NCBI GenBank assembly: GCA_013202745.1
Contig: JABMRJ010000056.1
Span: 1 to 39,062, forward strand
DNA length: 39,062 nucleotides
Direction: 5' to 3'
Origin: Candidatus Omnitrophota bacterium
Lineage (GTDB): Bacteria; Omnitrophota; Gorgyraeia; JABMRJ01
Shown here: positions 1 through 8,903 of the stretch, piece after piece
Numbering within the stretch: position 1 is the stretch's first letter
Layout of the letters: every line of letters begins with the position of its first letter
Notes under the pieces: generated by a model
The model's input: only the letters and a program-made list of their open reading frames with translations
Told to the model about the DNA's origin: nothing
The model's database searches: none
Made by a program: the position numbers and the translations under genes

Positions 1-407
1 TATTCTTCCAGGGAGAGGCTGCCCGGTGACTCACTCTTTGGATTTACCAGGCCTATCCCTGTATCACTTTCAGCCAGGGCAACCATCTTTCCAAGCCATC
101 CTGCCGTCGCGACGGTATCATTATTCATAAGGCATACATAAGGGGACGCCGCCAGCCTCAGGCCCTGATTTGCCGCCTTTATAAATCCCATATTCTCGCT
201 ATTCCTTATCAGCGTAACTGAATCGCGTCCTCTTGCCAGGCCGTTTAGGTATTCCGCCGTATACTCATCACTATTGTTGTCTACCAAAATAAGCCTGTAA
301 GGATAATGTGTAGAACGCTCTATCGCATCTACGCACTTTCTGGTAGCAGTTAGCTGGTTCCAGACGACTATGATTATGTCACACTGAGATTCGTTCATTT
401 CTCGCAT
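1..407 (-). CDS. Glycosyltransferase family 2, N-terminal part (runs off window)
   Basis: The protein starts MREMNESQCDIIIVVWNQ and shows the GT2 (GT-A fold) layout: an N-terminal beta strand, the LVDNNSDE nucleotide-binding stretch, a SENMGFIKAANQG segment, and an MNNDT motif corresponding to the metal-binding DxD region. About 135 residues are present and the C-terminus lies beyond position 1. It probably adds a sugar to the surface glycan built by the upstream genes. The ATG at 407 is preceded by GAGGTGG at about 9-base spacing, so I prefer it to the in-frame ATG at 398; either start overlaps the end of the upstream GT9 gene. The donor and acceptor sugars cannot be read from this fragment. 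Confidence 0.85.
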   Translation of the reverse strand, partial: MREMNESQCDIIIVVWNQLTATRKCVDAIERSTHYPYRLILVDNNSDEYTAEYLNGLARGRDSVTLIRNSENMGFIKAANQGLRLAASPYVCLMNNDTVATAGWLGKMVALAESDTGIGLVNPKSESPGSLSLEE

Positions 408-1503
408 GGCTCTTTACCACCTCAAAGACTTCTCTATAATCTATTCCTCCCAGGCACTTAAGGTCACCACATTTCGGTATCTTAAACCTTCTGTAGCATG
501 GGCTGCAATCTATGCCGCTTTTCAATGCGATATGCTTATCACTCTTAGGGTACGGGCCGTAAACGTTAGGGTCAGAAGGCCCGAATATGGATACCGTCCT
601 CGCACCGGCAGCCGCAGCGATATGGAGCGGCCCGCTGTCATTGCAGACTACTGCATCACACTGCGACATCAGCGCTGCAAGTTGCCCTATGGTCGTAGGG
701 GGCGCTATGACCGGTTCCCCCTCCATCATGCCCTTGATCTCATCTATCAAACCCTCTTCACCGGGTCCCCACATCAAGACTACCTCGGTCCCGGGTTCCT
801 TCATAAGCTTGTCAGAGAGGGCGGCAAAGCTTGAGGCCGGCCATCTCTTAAATACTATATTCTCTTTCCCAAAGCTTATACCGCCTCCGGGTGAGATACC
901 TATAACCCTCTTACCATATAGGCGCTTCTCTTTAAAAAAATTGTCTATATATTCTATATCCATGCTGCCGAACCATATGCCGGAAGGCGCGTCGTATATA
1001 TCGAGGTCTATCAGCCTCAATAGATCCTTATAGTACTCACCTATAGGCTTGTCGTCAAAACCTTTAAACTTCAGTTTGGCCGTCTGGAATCTCCCTCTGC
1101 CCTTATAATCAAACCCTACCCGCTGGGGTACACCTATAAGTTTTAGAAAGAAGCTGTATTGATGGCCAAGCGACATATCTATCGCAATATCAAAACGTTC
1201 TCTCTTAATCTGTTTTGTAAATTCCACAAAACTCTTAAGGGATAATATCTTATTCTCTCTCCATAGCCTCTTCTGGTCGCCTTTTTCAAATACATAAACC
1301 TTGTCCAGCTTAGGGCACTTCTCGATAACATCGTATGTCCTCTTGTTACAGACGAAACATAGGTACGAATCGGGAAAGCGGGTCTTTAGGATCTCTATCA
1401 ATGGCGTAGAGAATATTACATCCCCTATGCCAAATGGGTTTATGAGGAGTATCCTTAAACCTTCTGCACCGCTTTTGGATGTACCCTTTTTACTGCTTCG
1501 CAT
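379..1503 (-). CDS. Glycosyltransferase family 9 (heptosyltransferase-like)
   Basis: This 374-residue protein belongs to GT9, the family of ADP-heptose:LPS heptosyltransferases. Visible family marks are the N-terminal LLINPFGIGDVIFSTPL strand-loop, the central GISPGGG nucleotide-binding region, and the late CNDSGPLHIAAAAGARTVSIFGPSDP motif that contacts the donor sugar nucleotide. It ends with a Cys-rich tail (CSPC, then KCGDLKC) that is common in this family. It overlaps the upstream GT9 gene by 49 bases and the downstream GT2 by 29 bases, so the three are probably translationally coupled. The first 16 residues are lysine/serine-rich and precede the conserved fold, so the true start could be slightly internal. 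Heptose as donor is not proven; no heptose biosynthesis gene is in the window. Confidence 0.88.
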   Translation of the reverse strand: MRSSKKGTSKSGAEGLRILLINPFGIGDVIFSTPLIEILKTRFPDSYLCFVCNKRTYDVIEKCPKLDKVYVFEKGDQKRLWRENKILSLKSFVEFTKQIKRERFDIAIDMSLGHQYSFFLKLIGVPQRVGFDYKGRGRFQTAKLKFKGFDDKPIGEYYKDLLRLIDLDIYDAPSGIWFGSMDIEYIDNFFKEKRLYGKRVIGISPGGGISFGKENIVFKRWPASSFAALSDKLMKEPGTEVVLMWGPGEEGLIDEIKGMMEGEPVIAPPTTIGQLAALMSQCDAVVCNDSGPLHIAAAAGARTVSIFGPSDPNVYGPYPKSDKHIALKSGIDCSPCYRRFKIPKCGDLKCLGGIDYREVFEVVKSHARNERISV

Positions 1504-2582
1504 ATCTGATCCACATCTACCTTATCGTTGCACTTCGGCTCCACACTGCACTCGCTTTTCCAGCACGGTCTGCAGTCTACTTCGGCCGTAATCACCACGC
1601 CTCTGTCGTATAAGTCTATCTCATCTACGCACGAGATGGTAAACCAAGCAATTATCTTCTTTTTGAGGGCAACTGCAATATGTAACCCCAGCGTATCACC
1701 GGTAAGCACAATATCGCACAGGGCCACAAAGAGCAGCCCCTTTCTCAGGCCCTGCTCTGTCGGCGTAGAGATAACCTTGTTCTGCAGTTTTTTCTTAAGA
1801 AGATTGTTATTCTCCGTATCTTCCTTGCCGCCTAACAAGAGTATCTTATCCTGCGGGAATATCTTAGAGAGCTTTTTTAGAAGGAGGAGCTGTTTATCAA
1901 AGCTCAGTTTTTTATACGGATACGTGTTTGAGCAGCCTGTATTGAAACCTATGACTGCCTGGCCTTCTTTTATGCCGGCCTCTTTTTTGTATCTCTCTAT
2001 GAATTCCTTTTCTTTATCCGTAAGGTTTAAGATATATTCGTCTCTTTTATATTCGAGCACCATGGCCTCGCAGAGGAGCTCCTGCTCGGTCTTTTTATTA
2101 TCTTTGAATTTAAGCCGGTCGTTTAACCCCACCTCGTAGAGGTATTCCGCCTCTTTATTAAACGGATATATTACACCGGTCTCCGCTATACCGAAACCGA
2201 GCTTCTCTTTTGCGTCCACAAGGTTTGCGAGTGAACCGCCCACTTTCGATTTATCGACACTCATGACCAGATCAAATTTTTCTGTCAAAAGGAGGATGGC
2301 GCTTTCAGAGGAATACTCAAGCACCCTGTCTATATAATGGTTATTTTCAAGCAGCTTTACAGCACCTTTCGATGAAAGCCATGTTACATGGCTTTCAGGA
2401 TATTTCCTCTTCAACGGATGGAGCATTGCAGTCGTCCTCAGGACATCACCCAGTGCATCAAGGTTTATGATCAATATCCTCGTCCCCATCGGTGAGTAAT
2501 CCCTGCAATCCTGGCATAATTTCCCTGGCGAACACGGCTTATAGCCGCTAAAGAGCCTGCAATCAAGTTTATACTTTTCCAT
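1455..2582 (-). CDS. Glycosyltransferase family 9 with N-terminal cysteine cluster
   Basis: A second GT9 enzyme of 375 residues, a diverged paralogue of its downstream neighbour. The fold begins at TRILIINLDALGDVLRTTAMLHPL (about residue 33), with the nucleotide-binding GFNTGCSNTYPYKK near the middle and the donor motif ALCDIVLTGDTLGLHIAVAL towards the end. The C-terminal CRPC and KC cysteines match the tail of the next GT9. Unusually, about 30 residues precede the fold and carry four cysteines (C8, C17, C23, C26), ending in a CxxC pair. The ATG at 2582 follows a GGTAGGG ribosome site and overlaps the ligase gene by 14 bases, which supports this long start and makes the Cys-rich leader genuinely translated. 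Its probable role is glycosyl transfer to a lipid-linked or LPS-core-like acceptor at the inner membrane. Confidence 0.87.
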   Translation of the reverse strand: MEKYKLDCRLFSGYKPCSPGKLCQDCRDYSPMGTRILIINLDALGDVLRTTAMLHPLKRKYPESHVTWLSSKGAVKLLENNHYIDRVLEYSSESAILLLTEKFDLVMSVDKSKVGGSLANLVDAKEKLGFGIAETGVIYPFNKEAEYLYEVGLNDRLKFKDNKKTEQELLCEAMVLEYKRDEYILNLTDKEKEFIERYKKEAGIKEGQAVIGFNTGCSNTYPYKKLSFDKQLLLLKKLSKIFPQDKILLLGGKEDTENNNLLKKKLQNKVISTPTEQGLRKGLLFVALCDIVLTGDTLGLHIAVALKKKIIAWFTISCVDEIDLYDRGVVITAEVDCRPCWKSECSVEPKCNDKVDVDQICEAVKRVHPKAVQKV

Positions 2583-3840
2583 TTTGCATCCCTACCTTTT
2601 TTATCCCCATTAATAACCCTAACGAGAAATAGAATAATACCACAAGCTTCAGAGAATATAGCGACGTCTCCATGCCGCTATGGAAAAGGAATGACATTAT
2701 CCCGCAGAAGAGCCCGAGATATGCAAATCTCAGGAACTCGTCATTTATTCGCCTCCATGACTTAATCGAAACGACAGCCGTCTTTATTATCATCCAGAGA
2801 AAAGAGAGCAGGCCAAATACCCCTATCTCCGCTGCCATCTGCAGATAACAGTTGTGCGCATACCATATACCTTCTTCATGCGGGCCCCTAAAGGCCTCGT
2901 AATTTGCCATGAATGTGTTAAGCCCCTGGCCTGTAAACGGCCTATCCGCAAACATCCTCCATGCCGTCGCCCACATCCTCAACCTATGCTTCCCTGAGGT
3001 ACCATATGATACGATGTTCGACAATCCTATGGGTTCCTTCAATTCCTTTGGCAAAAACAAGATCAACAATATAATGACCGCTGCCAGGCTAAAGAAGACT
3101 ACACGAAATCTCTTGCCGCTTATCAAGAAAAGAAACAAGGTAAGACCCGCTGCAAAACTTATAAATGCGCCCCTTGTATAAGTGAAGAAGAGCGTATAGA
3201 GGATCAGGGCAACCAGTATATAATTTATCGCCTTAGGTAAAAGATGGTTCTTGTGATCTCCGGTCAAAGAAGAACGTTTTGTAGTATATAAAAATGCGAG
3301 GCTTGCAAACGGAAAGAATACCATAAGCAGCCATGCGCTCAATCCATTCGGAAACTTAAAACAGGATGTTACGCGTTTAAGATTAAACATGCTATATCCT
3401 CTTATAAAATCTATGCCGATAGCCTTCTGATATAGGCCGTCGATACACACGAGGAAGGCCGATGCCGCTAATATGGCAATAAGATTGCGGACTATCCTCT
3501 TCTCGCATGCCATCTCTGCAACGATAAAATAGAGAATTACATACTCGCTAAGTTTGCGCACAAAGGCGCTTGCGCTAATATTAGGATGCGTAGACCAGAA
3601 TATACTCAACAGGCTTATAAAGTAGAATACCGCGATGGGCAAGTTTATATCGGTCCTCAGGCCATCCAATCCCTCCCTACCCAATAGGATCCTCTTTATG
3701 ACCCAACATATTATAGCTAGTGTGGCGCATATCTCTATAAGAGTTTTTGAAACGGGGATTGAGAATAAGAGGATGTAAAGAGACCACTCTATGATCTTAT
3801 TCAGGGTCTTGACCGTACTATTCTTTGCTTTTGGACTCAT
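2569..3840 (-). CDS. O-antigen ligase / polymerase family membrane protein
   Basis: A 423-residue polytopic membrane protein with about a dozen hydrophobic segments. Near residues 285-340 it has the Wzy_C (WaaL/O-antigen ligase) signature: an Arg-rich lead-in (GKHRLRMW), a P-x-x-GxGxxxF turn, and the AHNCYLQMAAEIGVFG segment lying in the large periplasmic loop. Members either join the finished glycan to an outer-membrane acceptor or polymerise repeat units; sequence alone does not separate the two. I start at the ATG at 3840, which overlaps the upstream stop as ATGA and follows a GGAAGGCGAAAGGG purine run. A longer reading frame to 3906 exists but adds 22 polar residues inside the upstream gene and is probably not used. 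It lies between the initiating transferase and two GT9 enzymes. Confidence 0.88.
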   Translation of the reverse strand: MSPKAKNSTVKTLNKIIEWSLYILLFSIPVSKTLIEICATLAIICWVIKRILLGREGLDGLRTDINLPIAVFYFISLLSIFWSTHPNISASAFVRKLSEYVILYFIVAEMACEKRIVRNLIAILAASAFLVCIDGLYQKAIGIDFIRGYSMFNLKRVTSCFKFPNGLSAWLLMVFFPFASLAFLYTTKRSSLTGDHKNHLLPKAINYILVALILYTLFFTYTRGAFISFAAGLTLFLFLISGKRFRVVFFSLAAVIILLILFLPKELKEPIGLSNIVSYGTSGKHRLRMWATAWRMFADRPFTGQGLNTFMANYEAFRGPHEEGIWYAHNCYLQMAAEIGVFGLLSFLWMIIKTAVVSIKSWRRINDEFLRFAYLGLFCGIMSFLFHSGMETSLYSLKLVVLFYFSLGLLMGIKKVGMQNGKV

Positions 3841-4862
3841 CCCTTTCGCCTTCCAGCACTCCCTACCTTGACCATCCCGAGTCTTATACCTAATGCTACC
3901 ATACAAAAAAATGCGACAAGCGCTATCAGGACAGCGGCCAATGGTGTCTTTACTCTGGACAATACAAAACCGGAGAGCCCAAGACAGAAATTTATAAAAA
4001 ATATCAAAAGCACCGCTCTTCTCTTCTTTAAACCCAGGAGTGCCAGCCTGTGAGATGAGTGGTCCTTACCCCCCTGGAATATTGACCTACCCTGGCTTAG
4101 CCTCGATATAATAACGAGTGTCGTATCGAATATAGGGTACCCCAGTATAAAGAAAGGTATGGTCAGAGAGGTAAGCTTTGTGGGCGCTGACCAATTTCCG
4201 AGTATGGCTATGACAGAGAGTAGATAGCCTATGAAGAGGCTGCCTGCGTCTCCCATGAATATATGCGCCTTGGGAAAATTATGCCTCAGGAAACCGAACG
4301 TGCTCCCGCACAGGGCAAACGCAAGGGTTGCTACCATGAGATCTCCCCTTAACCATGCCAGTACGCCGAAGAAAAAGGCAGCTATCATAGTTATGCCTGC
4401 AGATAAGCCATTAAGATTATCGAGAAGATTTATTGCATTCGTTATGCCTATTATCCAGAAACAGCTAAAGAGCATAGAGAGGTAATAATTCTCGATAAAC
4501 TCCACCCTTATGCCCAGCCTGAACACTATCAGAGCAGCCACTATCTGTCCAAAGAGCTTTAATTTCGGCATTATACCGAATCTGTCATCAATTATACCTA
4601 TGGTAAAGAGTATAATACCTCCCGTCAGTATACCTGCAACTTTTTTATCCATTCCTGCAACAAAAATTACAGCCAGGAAATATGCTGTAAAGATAGCCAA
4701 ACCTCCCAATAATGGTGTAGGATGGGCATGCGCCTTTGTGCTCTTTGGCTTGTCGAGGAGGCCTATCTTATTTGCAAAGAGGCCTGCTGCGGGTGTCAAA
4801 AGATAAGATAGTATTGCCGACAAAAAGAGCGCGCTTATTATATCTATAACTGTAAGAAACAT
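3837..4862 (-). CDS. WecA/MraY-type undecaprenyl-phosphate sugar-1-phosphate transferase
   Basis: A 341-residue inner-membrane enzyme of glycosyltransferase family 4 in the Pfam sense (MraY/WecA/TagO). It should transfer a HexNAc-1-phosphate from a UDP sugar to undecaprenyl phosphate, starting glycan assembly on the cytoplasmic face. Diagnostic motifs are the Asp pair in GIIDDRFG, the catalytic NLLDNLNGL loop, HIFMGDAGSLFIG, and the cytoplasmic KDHSSHRL histidine motif near residue 265. About ten hydrophobic segments are spread over the protein. The ATG at 4862 is preceded by AGGAG at about 8 bases. The general glycan-locus context favours a WecA/TagO-like role over peptidoglycan MraY. Confidence 0.9.
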   Translation of the reverse strand: MFLTVIDIISALFLSAILSYLLTPAAGLFANKIGLLDKPKSTKAHAHPTPLLGGLAIFTAYFLAVIFVAGMDKKVAGILTGGIILFTIGIIDDRFGIMPKLKLFGQIVAALIVFRLGIRVEFIENYYLSMLFSCFWIIGITNAINLLDNLNGLSAGITMIAAFFFGVLAWLRGDLMVATLAFALCGSTFGFLRHNFPKAHIFMGDAGSLFIGYLLSVIAILGNWSAPTKLTSLTIPFFILGYPIFDTTLVIISRLSQGRSIFQGGKDHSSHRLALLGLKKRRAVLLIFFINFCLGLSGFVLSRVKTPLAAVLIALVAFFCMVALGIRLGMVKVGSAGRRKG

Positions 4863-4873
4863 ACTCTATTCTC

Positions 4874-5848
4874 CTACTTCTCAAAATCTTTTATTATACT
4901 ATCGAGCATCTCATCTATATCCACTTTTGGCTTGAAACCTACATGCTCCTTAATCTTGCTAATATCGGGCTGCCTGTTTCTCATATCTTCAAACCCTTTT
5001 TCGTATGCCTTCTCATAAGGTATGTGGACTATCTTTGAGGTTGAGTCGGTCATCGCCTTTATCTTCTCGGCAAGTTCATTTATGGATATAGATTTGGGAT
5101 TGCCTATATTATATATCTCGCCCACTGCACCTAGGTACTTAGCAAGCGCAATCAGGGCCTTCACTACATCATCTACATAAGTGAAGCTGCGAGTCTGCCT
5201 GCCATCTCCAAAAACCGTAATGGGTTGATTCAATAGCGCCTGTTTAACAAAACGCGGTATGACCATTCCGTATCTGCCTGTCTGTCTCGGGCCGCAGGTA
5301 TTAAATAGCCTCACTACAACGATCGGTAGTTTCTTCTCACGGTAATATGCAAGAGCCAGAAACTCATCGAGCGCCTTTGTGCAGGAATAACTCCATCTTG
5401 AGATACTGGTTGTGCCCAATATCCTGTCGTCATCCTCCCTAAAGGAGGCGTGCCCATCTTTATTCTTGCCGTATATCTCAGAGGTCGATGCCAGTACGAC
5501 CTTCTTCTTTGGATTGCTCTTATTGGCAAGCTCAAGGACGATCTCAGTACCCCTTACATTGGTCTGTATAGATTCAAGCGGGTTGTCTATGATATACTTA
5601 ACACCTACGGCCGCGGCCATGTGATATACCATATCGCTGTCATCTGTCAGTCTCTTCATGAGCCGCTTATTCATGATCGTATCTATGTGGTTCGCGAACC
5701 TCTTATTGTCTTTGAGGTGGCTTATATTGTCCATGCTTCCCGTAGAAAGGTTATCTATGATTACAACCTTATGCCCCTTCTTCAATAAGACATCCGCAAG
5801 ATGCGACCCTATGAAACCTGCACCACCTGTAATAAGAACTCTTCTCAT
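4874..5848 (-). CDS. Extended SDR: NAD-dependent nucleotide-sugar epimerase/dehydratase
   Basis: A 324-residue extended short-chain dehydrogenase. The N-terminal Rossmann motif is [11 protein letters not shown], with IDNLSTG binding the NAD ribose. The catalytic STSEIYG strand and the YSCTK tyrosine/lysine pair (YxxxK) follow, then RLFNTCGPRQ and the substrate-side FGDGRQTRSFTYVDD segment. The WSYSCTK region resembles the UDP-glucuronate decarboxylase/ArnA C-terminal group and GDP-mannose 4,6-dehydratase relatives, so the substrate is probably a UDP or GDP hexose or uronate but cannot be fixed. The start overlaps the GT4 stop as ATGA, indicating translational coupling. It is clearly distinct from the UXS at 9165-10091, so the locus makes at least two separate SDR-derived sugars at this level. 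Confidence 0.85.
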   Translation of the reverse strand: MRRVLITGGAGFIGSHLADVLLKKGHKVVIIDNLSTGSMDNISHLKDNKRFANHIDTIMNKRLMKRLTDDSDMVYHMAAAVGVKYIIDNPLESIQTNVRGTEIVLELANKSNPKKKVVLASTSEIYGKNKDGHASFREDDDRILGTTSISRWSYSCTKALDEFLALAYYREKKLPIVVVRLFNTCGPRQTGRYGMVIPRFVKQALLNQPITVFGDGRQTRSFTYVDDVVKALIALAKYLGAVGEIYNIGNPKSISINELAEKIKAMTDSTSKIVHIPYEKAYEKGFEDMRNRQPDISKIKEHVGFKPKVDIDEMLDSIIKDFEK

Positions 5849-7032
5849 GATATACCTCTCCTGATTAACTCCTCTTCGTATAACGCCTCTATATCTTTAA
5901 AAAGCCTCTCTTTAGAAAATCTTTCGCTGACGGCCGCCTTGCCCCTCTTGCCCATCTCTATACGCATATCTGGGCTGCGCAGAAGTTTGAGAAGCTTATC
6001 GGAAAAGCCTTCGACATCTCCGCTCGGGCTCAAGAGACCTGTGTCATCATTGACGACCACATCAGAGACACCACCTATCCCTGTTGCCACAACAGGCTTA
6101 GACGAAGCCATCGCCTCTATAAGGGATATGGGTGTACCTTCATTAAGGGATGTGAGACACACTATATCAAGATCCTTATATATTAGATCAGGTGATGCCG
6201 CCCATCCGGTGAAGAAGACCTTATCGTCTATCTTTAATTCCTTTGCATAAGCCTCGAGCTCACCCCTTAATGTGCCGTCCCCTACTATCAGGAATCTCAC
6301 GTCTATATCTCTATCTTTAGATATTACCCTCCTGGCCGCTTCGAGAAACATCCTGTGGTTCTTGACCTTCTCGAGCCTTCCCACTATGCCGACCAGTAAT
6401 GTTTCTTTTCTTAAGGAGAACTGCTTCCTCATATTGTCTTTTACATCCCCGTTCAAATATGGCCTGAGATTCAGTCCCAGGGGTATGACTGAGCACTTCT
6501 CAACCGGAGCAATCCTATACGTATCCCTGACATCGTTTAACTGATTATTACTTATCACAACGATCCTGCTCGTAAAAAGGGCCAGGATCTTCTCTATTGT
6601 AATAAAGATAAACGTCTTGGCCCTTCCAAAATAACTATGGAATATGTGGCCGTGGAACGTATGTATCGTGATCGGTACCTTGTTCAAGATAGCCGCTGCC
6701 CTGCCGAGCACCCCGGCCTTTGCAGTATGTGTATGTACTATGTCAGGCTTTATCTTCCTTATCAGGTTGTATAATTTGAAGAATGCACGCATATCATTGG
6801 CAATCCTTATCTCCCTGGAAAGCTCGGAGATCACGAGCGGATCTACACCCATCTGTCTCGCTTGCCCTGTAAGATCACCTTCACCATCAGCTACAGTACC
6901 GGTAACGAGGTATGATAGGAATCTCTCTTTATTGAGGCCCGATGTCAAAAGGATGACATGTGTAGCCGGTCCGCCTACATTGAGCCTGGCGATGATCCTC
7001 AATACCTTTACCCTGCCTCTATTCGTCGTCAT
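5845..7032 (-). CDS. Glycosyltransferase family 4 (GT-B fold)
   Basis: A 395-residue retaining glycosyltransferase of the GT4 group. The N-terminal lobe has VLRIIARLNVGGPATHV, where the Gly-rich loop contacts the acceptor and donor. It also has the HTHTAKAG and IHTFHGH histidine stretches, and the C-terminal Glycos_transf_1 lobe has GIVGRLEKVKNH and LNEGTPISLIEAMASSKPVVAT, where the family's E-x7-E motif sits. These enzymes use a nucleotide sugar in the cytoplasm to extend a lipid-linked glycan. I start at the ATG at 7032, one base after the deacetylase stop; the frame continues upstream to 7080 but those 16 residues lie inside the previous gene and before the conserved fold. The sugar specificity is unknown. 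Confidence 0.9.
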   Translation of the reverse strand: MTTNRGRVKVLRIIARLNVGGPATHVILLTSGLNKERFLSYLVTGTVADGEGDLTGQARQMGVDPLVISELSREIRIANDMRAFFKLYNLIRKIKPDIVHTHTAKAGVLGRAAAILNKVPITIHTFHGHIFHSYFGRAKTFIFITIEKILALFTSRIVVISNNQLNDVRDTYRIAPVEKCSVIPLGLNLRPYLNGDVKDNMRKQFSLRKETLLVGIVGRLEKVKNHRMFLEAARRVISKDRDIDVRFLIVGDGTLRGELEAYAKELKIDDKVFFTGWAASPDLIYKDLDIVCLTSLNEGTPISLIEAMASSKPVVATGIGGVSDVVVNDDTGLLSPSGDVEGFSDKLLKLLRSPDMRIEMGKRGKAAVSERFSKERLFKDIEALYEEELIRRGIS

Positions 7033-7033
7033 A

Positions 7034-7741
7034 TCAGTCGCGGTCTCGTTCCAATTTGCGCTTAAACTCTTCGTTTGCATCTCTTCCTGTAATCTCCGTC
7101 CTCTTCAATTCGTATAGATCCGCAGTAGAGTCGTTTACACCGTCAACAGTGGTACATGCTGCCCTGTAGCCTGCATCTTTTGCAAGCAATGAAACAGCCG
7201 GGTTGTAAAAACCGTATGGATAACTAAAAGTATCTATATCAATACCAAGCGATGAGCTCAGTTCATCCCTGGATGAGAGTAGTTCTTTTTTCGCAGCCTC
7301 GCCCGTAAGGGACCTTAAGTCTACATGATGCATACAGTGAGATCCTATGCGGTGGCCTCTTTCTGCAATCTCTCTGAGATCCATCCACTCCATGCATCTC
7401 CAGTGCTGCCACTCTCTATCCGGATGAGTCTTGGTAGTCCCCAGGAAACTTACCGTTATAAAGAACGTTGCCTTAATGCCGAACTCCTCCATTATAGGAA
7501 CGGCGTTTACTATATTATCCCTGTATCCGTCATCGAATGTGATGACCAGGCCATTGTCAGGTAACGAAGCCCCCTCATCGATATATTGCACAACATCCTT
7601 TAAGTCTAGGATATTAAATCCGTTACCCTTTATAAACTCCATCTGCCTTCTGAAATTATCTATATCTACACGTATGCCGAGTGAATCCCTTTTGTCTATC
7701 CTGCCAACTGAGTGGTACAGCAATATCCTGATGCCGGCCAT
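7034..7741 (-). CDS. Polysaccharide deacetylase (NodB homology domain)
   Basis: A 235-residue protein that is essentially one NodB domain (carbohydrate esterase family 4). The catalytic-base and metal motif TFDDGY is at residues 68-73, the metal-binding His pair is H135 and H139 in SHCMHH, and the barrel motif FSYPYGFY is near residue 177. CE4 enzymes remove N-acetyl groups from GlcNAc-type sugars. No signal peptide is visible: the chain opens directly with the ILLYHSVGR strand, so the enzyme may act on a cytoplasmic lipid-linked intermediate rather than on exported polymer. It sits two bases from the aminotransferase and one base from the GT4 gene, so all three are likely co-translated. Confidence 0.9.
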   Translation of the reverse strand: MAGIRILLYHSVGRIDKRDSLGIRVDIDNFRRQMEFIKGNGFNILDLKDVVQYIDEGASLPDNGLVITFDDGYRDNIVNAVPIMEEFGIKATFFITVSFLGTTKTHPDREWQHWRCMEWMDLREIAERGHRIGSHCMHHVDLRSLTGEAAKKELLSSRDELSSSLGIDIDTFSYPYGFYNPAVSLLAKDAGYRAACTTVDGVNDSTADLYELKRTEITGRDANEEFKRKLERDRD

Positions 7742-7742
7742 A

Positions 7743-8843
7743 TTATTTAAGAAAATCTTTTATACAACCCGCTACCGCCTCTACTTCCATCTTCTTCAAT
7801 TCAGAGTAGACCGGTACGGCTAATGTATTTGCTGCTGCCCATTCTGAAATCGGAAGATCGCCCTTCCTGTATCCAAGGTCAGAATAACACTTCTGAAGAT
7901 GGAGCGGAATCGGATAGTAGACCCTCGATTCTATGCCTTTAGAGTTGATATATTTAAGCAGGTCGTCTCTCGATTCAGATGCCAGCACATACTGATGGTA
8001 AGTATGCGTATTATATTCTGGAACGAATGGCGTAATGACACTCACTCCGGAGAGCATCTCATTATAATATGCGGCGTTCTGCTGGCGCTTTTCTATCCAT
8101 CCCTGGAGAAATTTCAATTTCACCCTGAGTACTGCCGCCTGTAGGTTATCGAGCCGGCTGTTATAGCCCACTACATCATGGTAATATCTCTTTGTGCTTC
8201 CATGGACACGGAGTACCTTTATCTTCTCCGCAAGCGCTTTGTCGTTCGTCACTACCATGCCTCCGTCGCCAAACCCTCCCAGGTTCTTGCTCGGAAAGAA
8301 GCTGAACGCCGCCAGATCCCCCAGTGAACCGGCCTTCCTGCCTTTATAAGTAGCGCCTATAGACTGCGCGCAATCTTCAATGACCTTCAAACCATTCTTC
8401 TTCGCTATCTCTGATATGGCATCCATATCAGCACATTGGCCATATAGGTGGACCGGCATTATTGCTTTCGTCCTCTTCGTTATCTTAGATTCTATAAGTG
8501 AAGGGTCGATATTATAGGTCTTCCTATCTATATCTACAAAGACAGGCTTGGCATTCAAGTATGATATCACCTCGGCCGTTGCTATAAATGTAAAAGGTGT
8601 TGTAATGACTTCGTCACCCCGCTCAATTCCCAATGCCTTCAAAGAGAGAAACAGTGCATCGGTCCCGGATGCTACTCCTATGCCGTATCGCGCCTGCGAA
8701 AAATGCGCAATTTCATCTTCCAGGCTTCGCACCTCGTTTCCGAGAACGAATGCCTGCTTCTTTATGACGTCCTTCAGGACATTTTCTATCTCGTCCTTTA
8801 TCGATTCATACTGGGTCTTCAGATCTAACAACGGTATCTTCAT
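7743..8843 (-). CDS. DegT/DnrJ/EryC1/StrS sugar aminotransferase
   Basis: A 366-residue PLP-dependent aminotransferase that converts a nucleotide-linked keto-sugar into an amino-sugar, with glutamate as the usual amino donor. It shows the family SGTDALFLSL phosphate-binding stretch, TPFTFIATAEVI, the EDCAQSIGA Asp that pairs with the pyridine nitrogen, and the Schiff-base lysine in FFPSKNLGGFGDGG (K186). The likely substrate is a 4-keto or 3-keto sugar made by RmlB or one of the SDR enzymes here. I choose the ATG at 8843 because GAGGTGA lies just upstream at 5-base spacing; a GTG at 8849 would use part of that site. It is the first gene after the three-palindrome array and so probably the first gene controlled by it. 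Confidence 0.9.
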   Translation of the reverse strand: MKIPLLDLKTQYESIKDEIENVLKDVIKKQAFVLGNEVRSLEDEIAHFSQARYGIGVASGTDALFLSLKALGIERGDEVITTPFTFIATAEVISYLNAKPVFVDIDRKTYNIDPSLIESKITKRTKAIMPVHLYGQCADMDAISEIAKKNGLKVIEDCAQSIGATYKGRKAGSLGDLAAFSFFPSKNLGGFGDGGMVVTNDKALAEKIKVLRVHGSTKRYYHDVVGYNSRLDNLQAAVLRVKLKFLQGWIEKRQQNAAYYNEMLSGVSVITPFVPEYNTHTYHQYVLASESRDDLLKYINSKGIESRVYYPIPLHLQKCYSDLGYRKGDLPISEWAAANTLAVPVYSELKKMEVEAVAGCIKDFLK

Positions 8844-8857
8844 CTTCACCTCATATA

Positions 8858-8872
8858 TTGTACCGGGTACAA
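8858..8872. promoter_or_regulatory. Operator-like palindrome 1 of 3 (perfect)
   Basis: A perfect 15-bp palindrome with 7-base arms (TTGTACC / GGTACAA) around a single central base. It lies 14 bases upstream of the aminotransferase start codon and next to its ribosome binding site. It is the first of three copies at an exact 23-bp period. A protein bound here would block transcript start or elongation into the assembly genes. Confidence 0.75.
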
Positions 8873-8880
8873 TCTCAATC

Positions 8881-8895
8881 TCGTACCTGGTACAA
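8881..8895. promoter_or_regulatory. Operator-like palindrome 2 of 3
   Basis: The middle copy of the 15-bp palindrome, with one base of difference from the perfect arms. It starts exactly 23 bp from copy 1 and 23 bp from copy 3. The 8-base spacers on its two sides share the core CTCAAT, so the whole 23-bp unit, not only the palindrome, appears to be duplicated. Confidence 0.72.
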
Positions 8896-8903
8896 GCTCA
8901 ATA

